NCBI GenBank assembly: GCA_021163445.1 | Contig: JAGGWR010000327.1 | Span: 1-34,440, forward strand | Direction of reading: 5' to 3' | DNA: 34,440 nt | Source: Candidatus Tharpella aukensis | Lineage (GTDB): Bacteria > Desulfobacterota > Anaeroferrophillalia > Anaeroferrophillales > Tharpellaceae | Part shown: positions 19,135-27,436 of the stretch, piece by piece | How positions within the stretch are numbered: position 1 is the stretch's first letter | Layout: each line of letters starts with the position of its first letter | Notes under the pieces: generated by a model | What the model saw: the letters and a program-made list of their open reading frames with translations, nothing else | What the model was told of the DNA's origin: nothing | The model's database searches: none | Made by a program: the position numbers and the translations under genes

Positions 19135-19932
19135 GTGAAAAAATCCGACGCTTTTTCTAACGGCCCTTTACAGGATTTATCCCCTGCTGTCTGGTTGATG
19201 AATCTTTGGGTCTATCCCCTGCTTTTTCTCTGGACTATTATCGGTTTACTCATATCACCGGTGGCTTTTTGTTTCTGGAAAATTGTTACCGGCTGGTCTG
19301 TGGACCGGATTAGCCGTCATTTTATCTGGTTATACGGGCGCGGCTGGATGTTGATTATCGCCCCATTTGTCAGCTACGAATTGCAGGGTTTTGACCAGCA
19401 ATATCGGGAGCGGACGCCATGTATCTACGTGATTAATCACCTCTCCTTTTTTGATACTTTTTGTATGGCGATGCAGCCGGTCAGCAATATCTCCTTTGCG
19501 GTCAGGGCTTGGCCTTTTCGCCGGCTTTTCTGGTATACATTTTTTATGCGTCTGGCCCGCTATCTTGATGTCGAGGAGCTCGGTTTTTCCGAGAGTATGG
19601 AACCGGCTAAGGCAATTGTTGCCGCCGGAGGTTCAATTCTTTATTACCCCGAGGGTCATCGCAGTCGAGATGGAGAGTTGCAGCGTTTCTATTCGGGGGC
19701 TTTTCTGCTGGCCCTGAAACTGGGCTTGCCGCTGGTGCCGCTCTGTATTTCGGGCACCGATATCCTGCTGCCGCCGGGTTCTTTCCGGATGCACCCCGCC
19801 GCCATTCGCATGCACGCACTGGCCCCGCTCGACCCGGCCGCCTTCAACGGCGATGATGCTCATGTGGCAATGCGCAAACAGGTGAAAGAATTGATGTCGC
19901 AGGAACTGGAAAAAATGCGTAGGGAGAGATAA
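19135..19932 (+). CDS. Lysophospholipid/1-acylglycerol-phosphate-type acyltransferase (PlsC-like)
   Basis: NHLSFFDTF (NHX4D-type) and YPEGHRSRDGEL; GTG start. Confidence 0.88.
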   Translation: MKKSDAFSNGPLQDLSPAVWLMNLWVYPLLFLWTIIGLLISPVAFCFWKIVTGWSVDRISRHFIWLYGRGWMLIIAPFVSYELQGFDQQYRERTPCIYVINHLSFFDTFCMAMQPVSNISFAVRAWPFRRLFWYTFFMRLARYLDVEELGFSESMEPAKAIVAAGGSILYYPEGHRSRDGELQRFYSGAFLLALKLGLPLVPLCISGTDILLPPGSFRMHPAAIRMHALAPLDPAAFNGDDAHVAMRKQVKELMSQELEKMRRER

Positions 19933-19933
19933 G

Positions 19934-21523
19934 ATGAATGGAGATATAAAACTTTTTACTGCGGCCCGGATGCGGGCTTTAGATGGCCGCGCAATTCATG
20001 AAATCGGGATTCCCGGCGTCGTTTTAATGGAACAGGCCGGGCGCGGGGCGGTGCGAATTATTGAGGAGGCCGGATGGCTCGGTAGCCGGGATGATGCAGT
20101 ACTGCTCTTTGCCGGTAAAGGTAATAACGGCGGCGACGCATTTGTTGTCGCCCGGGTTTTGCTGCTGGCCGGCTTTCACCGGGTTAAGGTGGCATTGACG
20201 GCCTCTATTGTTGCAATCGGCGGCGATGCCAAAATTAATCTTGATGCTTTTATCCGCCTTGGCGGTCAGGTTGAGGAACTTCTCGATGAGGTCGCCTGGC
20301 AAGTTTTAAAACCAACGCTTAAAACACAGAAACTGCTGGTTGACGGGCTTTTAGGAACCGGTCTCAATAGTGATGTCCGAGCTCTTTATGCCGAGATTAT
20401 CGCGGCTATCAACCAGTTTTCAGGGCCGGTTTTAGCGCTTGATATTCCTTCCGGTCTTAATGCCGATTCTGGTCTGCCTCTGGGTAATGCCGTCAAAGCG
20501 ACGGCGACGGCGACATTTGCTTTTGCCATGCCGGGTCTTTTTGTTTATCCCGGCCATGAATATGCGGGTCGGGTTGAAATTGTTGATATCGGGATTCCAA
20601 AAGCTTGGGCTGACGAAGAGGACGATAAGTCCGCCGCCCGGTTACTGACGGCCGATTACTGCCGTCCGTTGTTGCCGCAAACGCCAACGGAAAATGGCCA
20701 TAAGGGTAACCGCGGTCACCTTCTCACCTTTGCCGGTGGGCCGGGCAAAGCCGGGGCTGGACTTTTGGCGGCCGGAGCCGGTTTACATTGCGGCTGTGGC
20801 CTCAGCACTTTAGCTCTGCCGACAACGGTTGCGGCCCACCTTGAAGGGCGCAATCCGGCCTTGATGTTGGCGGCTTTGGCGGAAGATTCCGCCGGCTTGA
20901 TGACTTTGCCGACTAAAGCTGAACTCGAAAATCTCTGCTCCGGAAAAACCGCGTTGGCGATAGGTCCCGGACTTGGCTTGCATGAAAATTCCGGTGAATT
21001 GGTGGCATCTCTGCTGCGTGATTGTGCTCTGCCGGTAGTTCTTGATGCCGACGCCTTGACTTTGTTGGCTAAATCTCCTGAAATAATGCCCAAAGGTCGG
21101 CCGCAGACAATTTTGACGCCACATCCCGGCGAAATGGCTCGTCTGTTAAAATGCACAAGTCGCGACATTCAAAATAGTCGTCTGGCATCAGCTCGCAAAT
21201 TGGCCTTGCAATGGGGTGTGCATGTAGTTCTCAAGGGGGCCGGTACCGTGATCGCCACTCCTGATGGTTCACTCTCAATAAATTCAAGCGGCAACTATCT
21301 GCTCTCAACTGCGGGTTCCGGTGATCTTTTGACCGGGATTATCGGCAGTTTTCTGGCTCAGGGCTTAGCGCCTCTAGCTGCCGCCCAATCCGGCGTTTTT
21401 CTCCATGGTCTGATTGCCGACCGCCTGCTGGCGGCAGGATTCAGTCATGGTGTTACTGCCGTCGAACTTGGTCAGGCACTGCCGGAAACCCTTTCGGCGT
21501 TGGTTTGTGATCTTAATGGTTGA
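19934..21523 (+). CDS. nnr: Bifunctional NAD(P)H-hydrate epimerase / dehydratase
   Basis: N-terminal YjeF-like GKGNNGGDAFVVAR; C-terminal KGNRGHLLTFAGG, LTPHPGEMARL, STAGSGDLLTGIIGSFLAQG. Confidence 0.95.
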   Translation: MNGDIKLFTAARMRALDGRAIHEIGIPGVVLMEQAGRGAVRIIEEAGWLGSRDDAVLLFAGKGNNGGDAFVVARVLLLAGFHRVKVALTASIVAIGGDAKINLDAFIRLGGQVEELLDEVAWQVLKPTLKTQKLLVDGLLGTGLNSDVRALYAEIIAAINQFSGPVLALDIPSGLNADSGLPLGNAVKATATATFAFAMPGLFVYPGHEYAGRVEIVDIGIPKAWADEEDDKSAARLLTADYCRPLLPQTPTENGHKGNRGHLLTFAGGPGKAGAGLLAAGAGLHCGCGLSTLALPTTVAAHLEGRNPALMLAALAEDSAGLMTLPTKAELENLCSGKTALAIGPGLGLHENSGELVASLLRDCALPVVLDADALTLLAKSPEIMPKGRPQTILTPHPGEMARLLKCTSRDIQNSRLASARKLALQWGVHVVLKGAGTVIATPDGSLSINSSGNYLLSTAGSGDLLTGIIGSFLAQGLAPLAAAQSGVFLHGLIADRLLAAGFSHGVTAVELGQALPETLSALVCDLNG

Positions 21524-21998
21524 GGAAATTGGTACAATGTGGGAGAGTCCGATAGCAACCTCGTCGGCCGAGGAGACTCTGGCCTTTGGCGAGAGTCTTG
21601 GCGCTTCATTTAAAAATGAGCTCTCTGTTATCACCTTGCAAGGAGAGCTCGGGGCCGGGAAAACCTTGCTCACCAAAGGTATTGCTAAAGGTCTTGGCGT
21701 TTCAGATTGGTACTATCTCAATAGTCCGACGTTTACTTTGATTAACGAATATCAAGGTCGTCTGCCGCTTTACCATTTTGACCTCTATCGGCTCGGCGAT
21801 ATGGATGAGCTTTTTGAGTTGGGATTTAACGACTATCTTGCCGCTCCCGGCATTTTGGTTATTGAGTGGCCCGAAAAAGCGTCAAGTTTATTGCCGACGG
21901 AAAACCTTCTCAACATTCGTCTTGAGATTGTCGGTAGTGAGAAACGTCTGCTGCATCTGGATGCAGGTTGGGTGGCTAGAGATTGGGGTAGTTCGTGA
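21516..21998 (+). CDS. tsaE: tRNA threonylcarbamoyladenosine biosynthesis ATPase TsaE
   Basis: LQGELGAGKTLLTKGIAKGLG, SPTFTLINEY, YHFDLYRL, IEWPEKA. Alternative start at 21537. Confidence 0.93.
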   Translation: MVEEIGTMWESPIATSSAEETLAFGESLGASFKNELSVITLQGELGAGKTLLTKGIAKGLGVSDWYYLNSPTFTLINEYQGRLPLYHFDLYRLGDMDELFELGFNDYLAAPGILVIEWPEKASSLLPTENLLNIRLEIVGSEKRLLHLDAGWVARDWGSS

Positions 21999-22465
21999 TG
22001 GGAAATCTTGAATTGCCACTGCCCGCCCACGACCTCATACCGCACCGTAAAACCATGCTTTTGATCGAGGCGCTGCTTACTTATGATCCGGAGACCGGAG
22101 CCGGGATAATCCTAGGTGGAACTAAGACGGGTTCAGTTTTTGCGGTCGAAGATGACAAAAAAAAAGGGGCTTTACTCGAAGAGGTTGTTCTCTTGGAGAT
22201 GATGGCTCAGGCTTATGCCTGTTTGCGAGGTTACGAAGATCAGCTCGCCGGTCTGCCGCCGAGCATGGGTTTTCTGGTCGGAGTCCGACACCTTATTTGT
22301 CATCGGCGGGTTGCTGTCAGTGAAGAGGTTACGATCAAGGTTGCAACTACGGCTCAGGTAGAGACTTTTTTTCTGGCTGAGGCGGAGGTTAAAGTCGCCG
22401 ATGAAAGAGTTGTCGAAGCCGAGTTGAAAATCTGGCTGCCGCCCGAGGAAGAGTCACAGGAATAG
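21995..22465 (+). CDS. ApeP/FabZ-like hotdog 3-hydroxyacyl-ACP dehydratase
   Basis: LIPHRKTMLLIEALL...LLEMMAQAYACLRG...GFLVGVRHL. Confidence 0.82.
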   Translation: MMGNLELPLPAHDLIPHRKTMLLIEALLTYDPETGAGIILGGTKTGSVFAVEDDKKKGALLEEVVLLEMMAQAYACLRGYEDQLAGLPPSMGFLVGVRHLICHRRVAVSEEVTIKVATTAQVETFFLAEAEVKVADERVVEAELKIWLPPEEESQE

Positions 22466-22485
22466 TTACTATTCGAGTAACTATT
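22461..22485. repeat. Perfect 10-bp stem, 5-nt loop, overlapping the dehydratase stop codon
   Basis: aatagttact-attcg-agtaactatt. Confidence 0.7.
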
Positions 22486-22544
22486 AAGGTGCCCACCATA
22501 AAGTTACAATAAATAGCGGCGAACTTTGCTTCGCTCTCATAAAC
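22479..22544 (-). repeat. Family B repeat module, copy 1
   Basis: Reverse complement reads gagcgaagcaaagttcgccgctatttattgtaactttatggtgggcacct; matches 28326-28392 and 33261-33342. Confidence 0.75.
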
Positions 22545-22591
22545 GGGGTCAAAGCTGGGGTGCTAGCGCACCTTGTACCAGCAATGACCCC
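22545..22591 (-). repeat. Three-stem palindromic repeat, family A copy 2 (all stems perfect)
   Basis: Reverse complement ggggtca-tt-gctgg-tacaa-ggtgc-gcta-gcacc-ccagc-tt-tgacccc. Confidence 0.85.
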
Positions 22592-22673
22592 AATCCCGGC
22601 AGTTTTGAAACAGAACCGAAGAGGGCGAAGCAATGCTCACTCTGACTTCTGCTGCTTATTTAGGTTATATGAT

Positions 22674-23378
22674 ATGTGTCGAGTTGTCACTCTTTTCTGT
22701 CTGTTGTTAGGTCTGTTTTCAGGTTGCCTGTCGTCGCCGGTTGGGGCTGTGGAGAGAGAAGCTGACTCAGTCAAAATAGAGGCCGAAAACTTGCTTGAAC
22801 CAACGCTGCAACGGATCCGGGAGGCGGCTGCCGGGGTTGAGACCATTACCAGCACAATGGTGCAAGAGAAATATCTTAAGGCTTTTGCCGAAGTGCTTAA
22901 AGCCCGGGGCAATTTTGCTTTTCATCGGCCCGATTGCTGGCGTTGGGAATTGGTCGAGCCAGTGCTTTCCGGACTTTCGGTTTGTGGAATTAACGGTCGG
23001 CGCTGGCATGAGAAAGGTGGTAAAGCGCAATCGTTTAAGCTCGCTGACGAACCCTGGTTGCGTCATTTTGCAACCCAAGTTACGGCCTGGACGACGGCCG
23101 ATTTTGCTTTTTTGCAAAAAGAGTATATTTTGACCCTTCTGGATTCTGAATTAAATCCCCAATTAAGCCCCGAATTAAACTCTGAACCGCCATCGCTTAA
23201 ACTGGTTCCCCGTGAGGTGGCTGCCCGTCGTCTGGTGGCCTCTTTAGAGATTACTTTCTCGGCCGATTACCGTTATGTTACACGGATTGTTATTCGTGAA
23301 GCGGATGGCGATTACACCGCGATCAATTTTCTTGATGTTATCATCAATCAGCCCTTACCCGAAGAGAGTTTCAAATGA
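22674..23378 (+). CDS. LolA-like outer-membrane lipoprotein carrier-type protein
   Basis: Signal sequence MCRVVTLFCLLLGLFSGC; internal MVQEKYLKAFAEVLKARGNFAFHRPDCWRWELVEPVLSGLSVCG resembles LolA-like proteins of polyene clusters. Confidence 0.72.
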   Translation: MCRVVTLFCLLLGLFSGCLSSPVGAVEREADSVKIEAENLLEPTLQRIREAAAGVETITSTMVQEKYLKAFAEVLKARGNFAFHRPDCWRWELVEPVLSGLSVCGINGRRWHEKGGKAQSFKLADEPWLRHFATQVTAWTTADFAFLQKEYILTLLDSELNPQLSPELNSEPPSLKLVPREVAARRLVASLEITFSADYRYVTRIVIREADGDYTAINFLDVIINQPLPEESFK

Positions 23379-23389
23379 AAAATGGCGTT

Positions 23390-23499
23390 GTAAAAAGTTC
23401 CGATATCCTGCGTTGTTGTGATTCTCCAGACACTCGACATACTACATGTATGGTCTCGCGCCTGGAAAATCACAACAACTTGTCTATCGAAATTTTTAC
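23390..23499. repeat. Long imperfect palindromic dispersed repeat, copy 2
   Basis: About 5 differences from 55-165; arms 23414-23429 / 23462-23477 and 23390-23405 / 23485-23499. Confidence 0.85.
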
Positions 23500-23549
23500 T
23501 TAGCCATTCAGTGGCTATTAACGAATATTTCAAGATTGGGTGGTTAAAG

Positions 23550-24338
23550 ATGGGTAAATTTTTTAGTTTCCGCAAAATTCTGCTTTTGTCTCTTTTGGGA
23601 ATGGTACTGCTTTCAGGTTGGGGTTGTGCCACCGGCAATCGTTTGACCCAGACTTCAACGATTGATGCACTTTTGGCCGGGGTTTATGACGGTGAGATGA
23701 GTTGTGGTGAACTGCTCGGTCATGGTGATTTCGGGATTGGAACTTTTGATCATCTCGATGGAGAGATGGTGGTTCTTGACGGCACCGTCTATCAGGTCAA
23801 GATCGATGGCCGGGTCTATCAGCCGTCCAAAGAGCTGAAAACGCCCTTTGCCAGTGTCTGTTTTTTTACCTCTGATCAAGAGATTACTATAGAGCCCGGC
23901 CTGAATTATAAGGCTTTAAAATTACTGTTGGATGAGATCTTACCCAACCGGAATCTCTTTGTTGCGGTCAAGATCGAAGGCCTTTTCAAACGTATGAAAG
24001 TGCGTAGCGTTCCGGCCCAGTCAAAACCCTATCAGCCCCTGGCCCAGGTGATTAAAGATCAGAAGATCTTTGAACTTGAAGAGGTTGCCGGAACTATCGT
24101 CGGCTTTCGTTCGCCGCCCTTTGTCAAAGGCATCAATGTCCCCGGCTATCACTTTCATTTTCTCGATCAAAAGCGCCAGGCCGGAGGCCATATCCTCAAT
24201 TTAGAAACCATCTCCGGCTCCTGTCAACTCGACATCCTTAACACCTTGACGCTGGTTTTGCCCACGGAGTCGGGCAGTTTGGCCGGAATCGATTTAAGTC
24301 AAGATCGGAGTCACGCCCTGGAAAAAGTAGAGCGCTGA
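23550..24338 (+). CDS. Acetolactate decarboxylase-family protein with lipoprotein-like signal peptide
   Basis: MGKFFSFRKILLLSLLGMVLLSGWGC; GDFGIGTFDHLDGEMVVLDGTVYQV; GYHFHFLDQKRQAGGH with the His triad of the ALDC metal site. Confidence 0.88.
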   Translation: MGKFFSFRKILLLSLLGMVLLSGWGCATGNRLTQTSTIDALLAGVYDGEMSCGELLGHGDFGIGTFDHLDGEMVVLDGTVYQVKIDGRVYQPSKELKTPFASVCFFTSDQEITIEPGLNYKALKLLLDEILPNRNLFVAVKIEGLFKRMKVRSVPAQSKPYQPLAQVIKDQKIFELEEVAGTIVGFRSPPFVKGINVPGYHFHFLDQKRQAGGHILNLETISGSCQLDILNTLTLVLPTESGSLAGIDLSQDRSHALEKVER

Positions 24339-24419
24339 TTATTTCCTAAAGATTTTTCCATTTTCTGCCGATAGCAGGAGAAATTGTTTCTGTGCGCGTT
24401 TTGGTAAGGAGATGTGAAA

Positions 24420-25283
24420 ATGAGTACTATTTCAAGCTTAGTTCCCAAGCAACTTGACCAGAGTGCCCTCTCCGGGAATTCCCAGCCCGAAAACTCATAT
24501 ACCTCTTTGGCTTTGAAAGCCGCCCGGGTGACCGCCTCAACCAGCTTTAGTAAAGATATAGCTATTGAAACGGACGAAGGCGATAAAGTCACCCTCTCCT
24601 ATAAAAACGATACCAGTTTTCAGGCGGCAAGCTATGACGCTTTTTATCAGAGGAACTCGCTGGTTAGTGGTGAAAACGGTGATCTTATGTGCCAGCAAAC
24701 CGCACAGTCTCATACCGATATTTTTTCTTATAGTCAGGAAACCCAATTTCCCCTGAGTATTGAAGGTGATCTTAGCGAGCAGGAACGTAAAGATATCAGA
24801 GAGGCTTTAGAGATCATCGATAAACTGATGATGGATACGTTGCAGGGCGGTGATCTTCTCAAAGCGGCTCAGGATGCGGCCAAAATCCTCGAGCTTGAGA
24901 GCATTGACACCGTTGATGCTGATTACCGTTATCAGAGCCTGATCACAATTGAAGAGATGACTCAGGTTTCGTCGGTATCCAATTATGGTGATGCGGAAGC
25001 CCTCGAAGGTACTCCTTCAAGACTTGAACTGCCGGAGCGGTCTTCGACCGAAGAACGGGTTCAGGAACTTATCGAGCGGATGGCCGAATTTATTGAAGAG
25101 TGGGCGGCCGAGAAAAAATTGAAGACCGAGCACTTCCTCCGCCCCGTAGAAAAACTTTTTGCCGATCATCTTGGGAAACTTGAAGATGACCCAGAGGCTC
25201 AGGCCCAACAGGAACTCTTTAAATATCTAGGCAAAGGTCTGCTGGAACAGATCCGAGATATGTCGGAGCCCGAGTTGGTCTAG
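24420..25283 (+). CDS. Hypothetical protein
   Basis: Long ORF with aggaga-type RBS; acidic, predicted helical C-terminal half; no family recognised. Confidence 0.6.
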   Translation: MSTISSLVPKQLDQSALSGNSQPENSYTSLALKAARVTASTSFSKDIAIETDEGDKVTLSYKNDTSFQAASYDAFYQRNSLVSGENGDLMCQQTAQSHTDIFSYSQETQFPLSIEGDLSEQERKDIREALEIIDKLMMDTLQGGDLLKAAQDAAKILELESIDTVDADYRYQSLITIEEMTQVSSVSNYGDAEALEGTPSRLELPERSSTEERVQELIERMAEFIEEWAAEKKLKTEHFLRPVEKLFADHLGKLEDDPEAQAQQELFKYLGKGLLEQIRDMSEPELV

Positions 25284-25296
25284 GCTCTATTTCTTC

Positions 25297-27414
25297 CTAT
25301 CTTATAGCCGGTAAGGCATCAAGCATGGTGTTGTCATGGCTGTTGTTGAGTTGGAAAGCAACCAGCTTATCGCCATCTGTGGAGTAGGTGAAATAGGTGG
25401 CGCCTGCGATGCTTGTGGTGAAAAAATCGGCCGCGATTTGAACCTTTTTCTCATAAGCTCGTAGAACTATAGAACCCGTGGCGATTGTCTCTCCGGAATC
25501 GTTATAAGCCTTAAGTCTAACGGTTGTCGGAGTTGTTTCGATATTGACTAGAGCAATGCCGGTCCAACCATTTTTTTCAAGATTAGCCAGTATGCCGTTA
25601 GAACCGCCGATGCCGACTCCAGAGTAGCCAGCCAGGCGTTGGTTGTCGCTGGTGCCAAAAAGCTCAAAACCGGAGACCCCACTTGCGTTTTCAAGTTTGA
25701 TCCAGGCCGTCTCCGGCGCTAAATCAAGCGTGCTTATTGTGCCCCGATACCTGGCATAGGGTAAAAGGGTTGTGGTTTGAACTGGTAACGGCGAGCCGTT
25801 TGTAGTAAAGGGCGAGATTGTTAAGACAGATTCCGCATTAAGGGGATTGTAAACCACAATTCCCGTCCACCACTGTTGATCATCGGCGATATGAGGAAAA
25901 TAAATTTCAGTGGAACTCTTGTCACTTAATAATATTCCGCTTAATTGATTGCCGTTGCCGAAAAGTTCCAGTCCGACGACTCCGACCATCCCTTCGATAA
26001 TTGCTGAATTTATGTCTGGTTGAGGAGTGTTATCGAACAGGCTTTTTATCGAAAAGGCCCGATGCTCTCCCGGGACGAGAGTCACATTTTTCATCACTCC
26101 GTTATTAAAATAGAGAGATAATATCTTTTCCGACAGTGTCGTATTAACCAAGCTTAAACCGGTCCACCAGTGCTGATCTGAAGCGATATGAGTGATCGGA
26201 ACAGCCCCTGAGTTCAGCTGAGAGACTGCAGGTATGGCAACCCGGCAGACTTCGTCAATAAAGAATTTTATAAATCCGGTAATATTCTCGCAATCACATT
26301 CCAAAACAATATAGCCGATGGTTTCAGGATTTCTGAATTGTTCGGCAATGTTAATGACTTGACGGGCATGTGGAGACAGGTTTAAGTCGAGATTGTCGGA
26401 AACCGGTTGTCCATTATTATCATAGGCTTTGAAAACACCGCTAATCGTCTGGCGGTTATCGGGATTGAGTGCGCATATCTCAGTTTGCCAAATTCCATCT
26501 CCACTGGCCACATGAGGATAATAGAGTTTTGTGAGCGGGGCCGGAGGGTCAGGCTCGCCGGGCTCCCAGCCAGCAATTCGGGCCATCATCCACCAGAATC
26601 CACGGCCTTTGAGGATGCAGTTCAAACATTGTGAATGAGCGCAACTGGTGCAATTTTCGGTTGTTACCGTCAAATCGCTGCTAGGATTAGCGGCAATCCA
26701 GTCGCGAGCCCAGTTTAGCTTGTACTCATTACTTCTGTAGTCACAATTGTCGTTAGCCATGAGTTGCATAAAGTTGACTGCACCATCAGGATCATAACTT
26801 TCAATGTCGGCAAAATCAAAAAGAATTTTATTGTGGTTCCGGCAATAGTTGCGAATGCGCTCATTCATCTGATGGAGATTGCCCGCCGCCCCTCCGCCAT
26901 CCAGGTGGCCGGTCATATAGATGAAAGTGACTCCGGGATAGCGTTGCTCAAGCTGGTGCATGGCATTTAGGTATGTGTCGATGCCGTCAGCATTGTTGTC
27001 ACTGACTCCGCCGCACCATGACCACATAACCACATTTCGGTCATTGTCGGGATCGTTGAGCATGGTTTCCGTTGCATCTACCCATCTCAAATCTCCTCTA
27101 TGACCCAGGTCACCGGCTCCATTATTAGCCCAGTAATCATTTATGAAGACGTAGGGTTCGGCTCCCCTGCCGGAACGGGTGAAATAATATCTTGAACCTT
27201 CACTACCCCGAAAAGCGGTTATGCCGCTTATCAACTGGCTGCCATGGGAGGTATGGGAATAACCGATTCGCAGATTGTTTCTGGCCGCCTGCAACCATGA
27301 GGTGGGAATCTTGTTGATATCCGTACATTGATGGTCAACGATAAAAGCGTTGGCCTCACTATAGCTGAGGAGAGCAATTATGAGCCATACAATTGAATGA
27401 ATTATTCTTTTCAT
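25297..27414 (-). CDS. Secreted protein: N-terminal putative hydrolase-like domain plus four C-terminal repeats
   Basis: Signal peptide MKRIIHSIVWLIIALLSYSEANA with GGAGGT RBS; IGYSHTSHGSQLISGITAF, MTGHLDGGG, C-x2-C-x4-C-x2-C cluster; repeats with HIAsDqqWWTGIvvyNp motif. Confidence 0.75.
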   Translation of the reverse strand: MKRIIHSIVWLIIALLSYSEANAFIVDHQCTDINKIPTSWLQAARNNLRIGYSHTSHGSQLISGITAFRGSEGSRYYFTRSGRGAEPYVFINDYWANNGAGDLGHRGDLRWVDATETMLNDPDNDRNVVMWSWCGGVSDNNADGIDTYLNAMHQLEQRYPGVTFIYMTGHLDGGGAAGNLHQMNERIRNYCRNHNKILFDFADIESYDPDGAVNFMQLMANDNCDYRSNEYKLNWARDWIAANPSSDLTVTTENCTSCAHSQCLNCILKGRGFWWMMARIAGWEPGEPDPPAPLTKLYYPHVASGDGIWQTEICALNPDNRQTISGVFKAYDNNGQPVSDNLDLNLSPHARQVINIAEQFRNPETIGYIVLECDCENITGFIKFFIDEVCRVAIPAVSQLNSGAVPITHIASDQHWWTGLSLVNTTLSEKILSLYFNNGVMKNVTLVPGEHRAFSIKSLFDNTPQPDINSAIIEGMVGVVGLELFGNGNQLSGILLSDKSSTEIYFPHIADDQQWWTGIVVYNPLNAESVLTISPFTTNGSPLPVQTTTLLPYARYRGTISTLDLAPETAWIKLENASGVSGFELFGTSDNQRLAGYSGVGIGGSNGILANLEKNGWTGIALVNIETTPTTVRLKAYNDSGETIATGSIVLRAYEKKVQIAADFFTTSIAGATYFTYSTDGDKLVAFQLNNSHDNTMLDALPAIR

Positions 27415-27436
27415 TTCGACCTCCCGACTTCTTACG

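Noticed and set aside
13649-22465. Calling the locus a canonical aryl polyene cluster
   Set aside because: Key aryl-starter, chain-length-factor and exporter genes are not visible in the window, so only 'APE-like' is supported.
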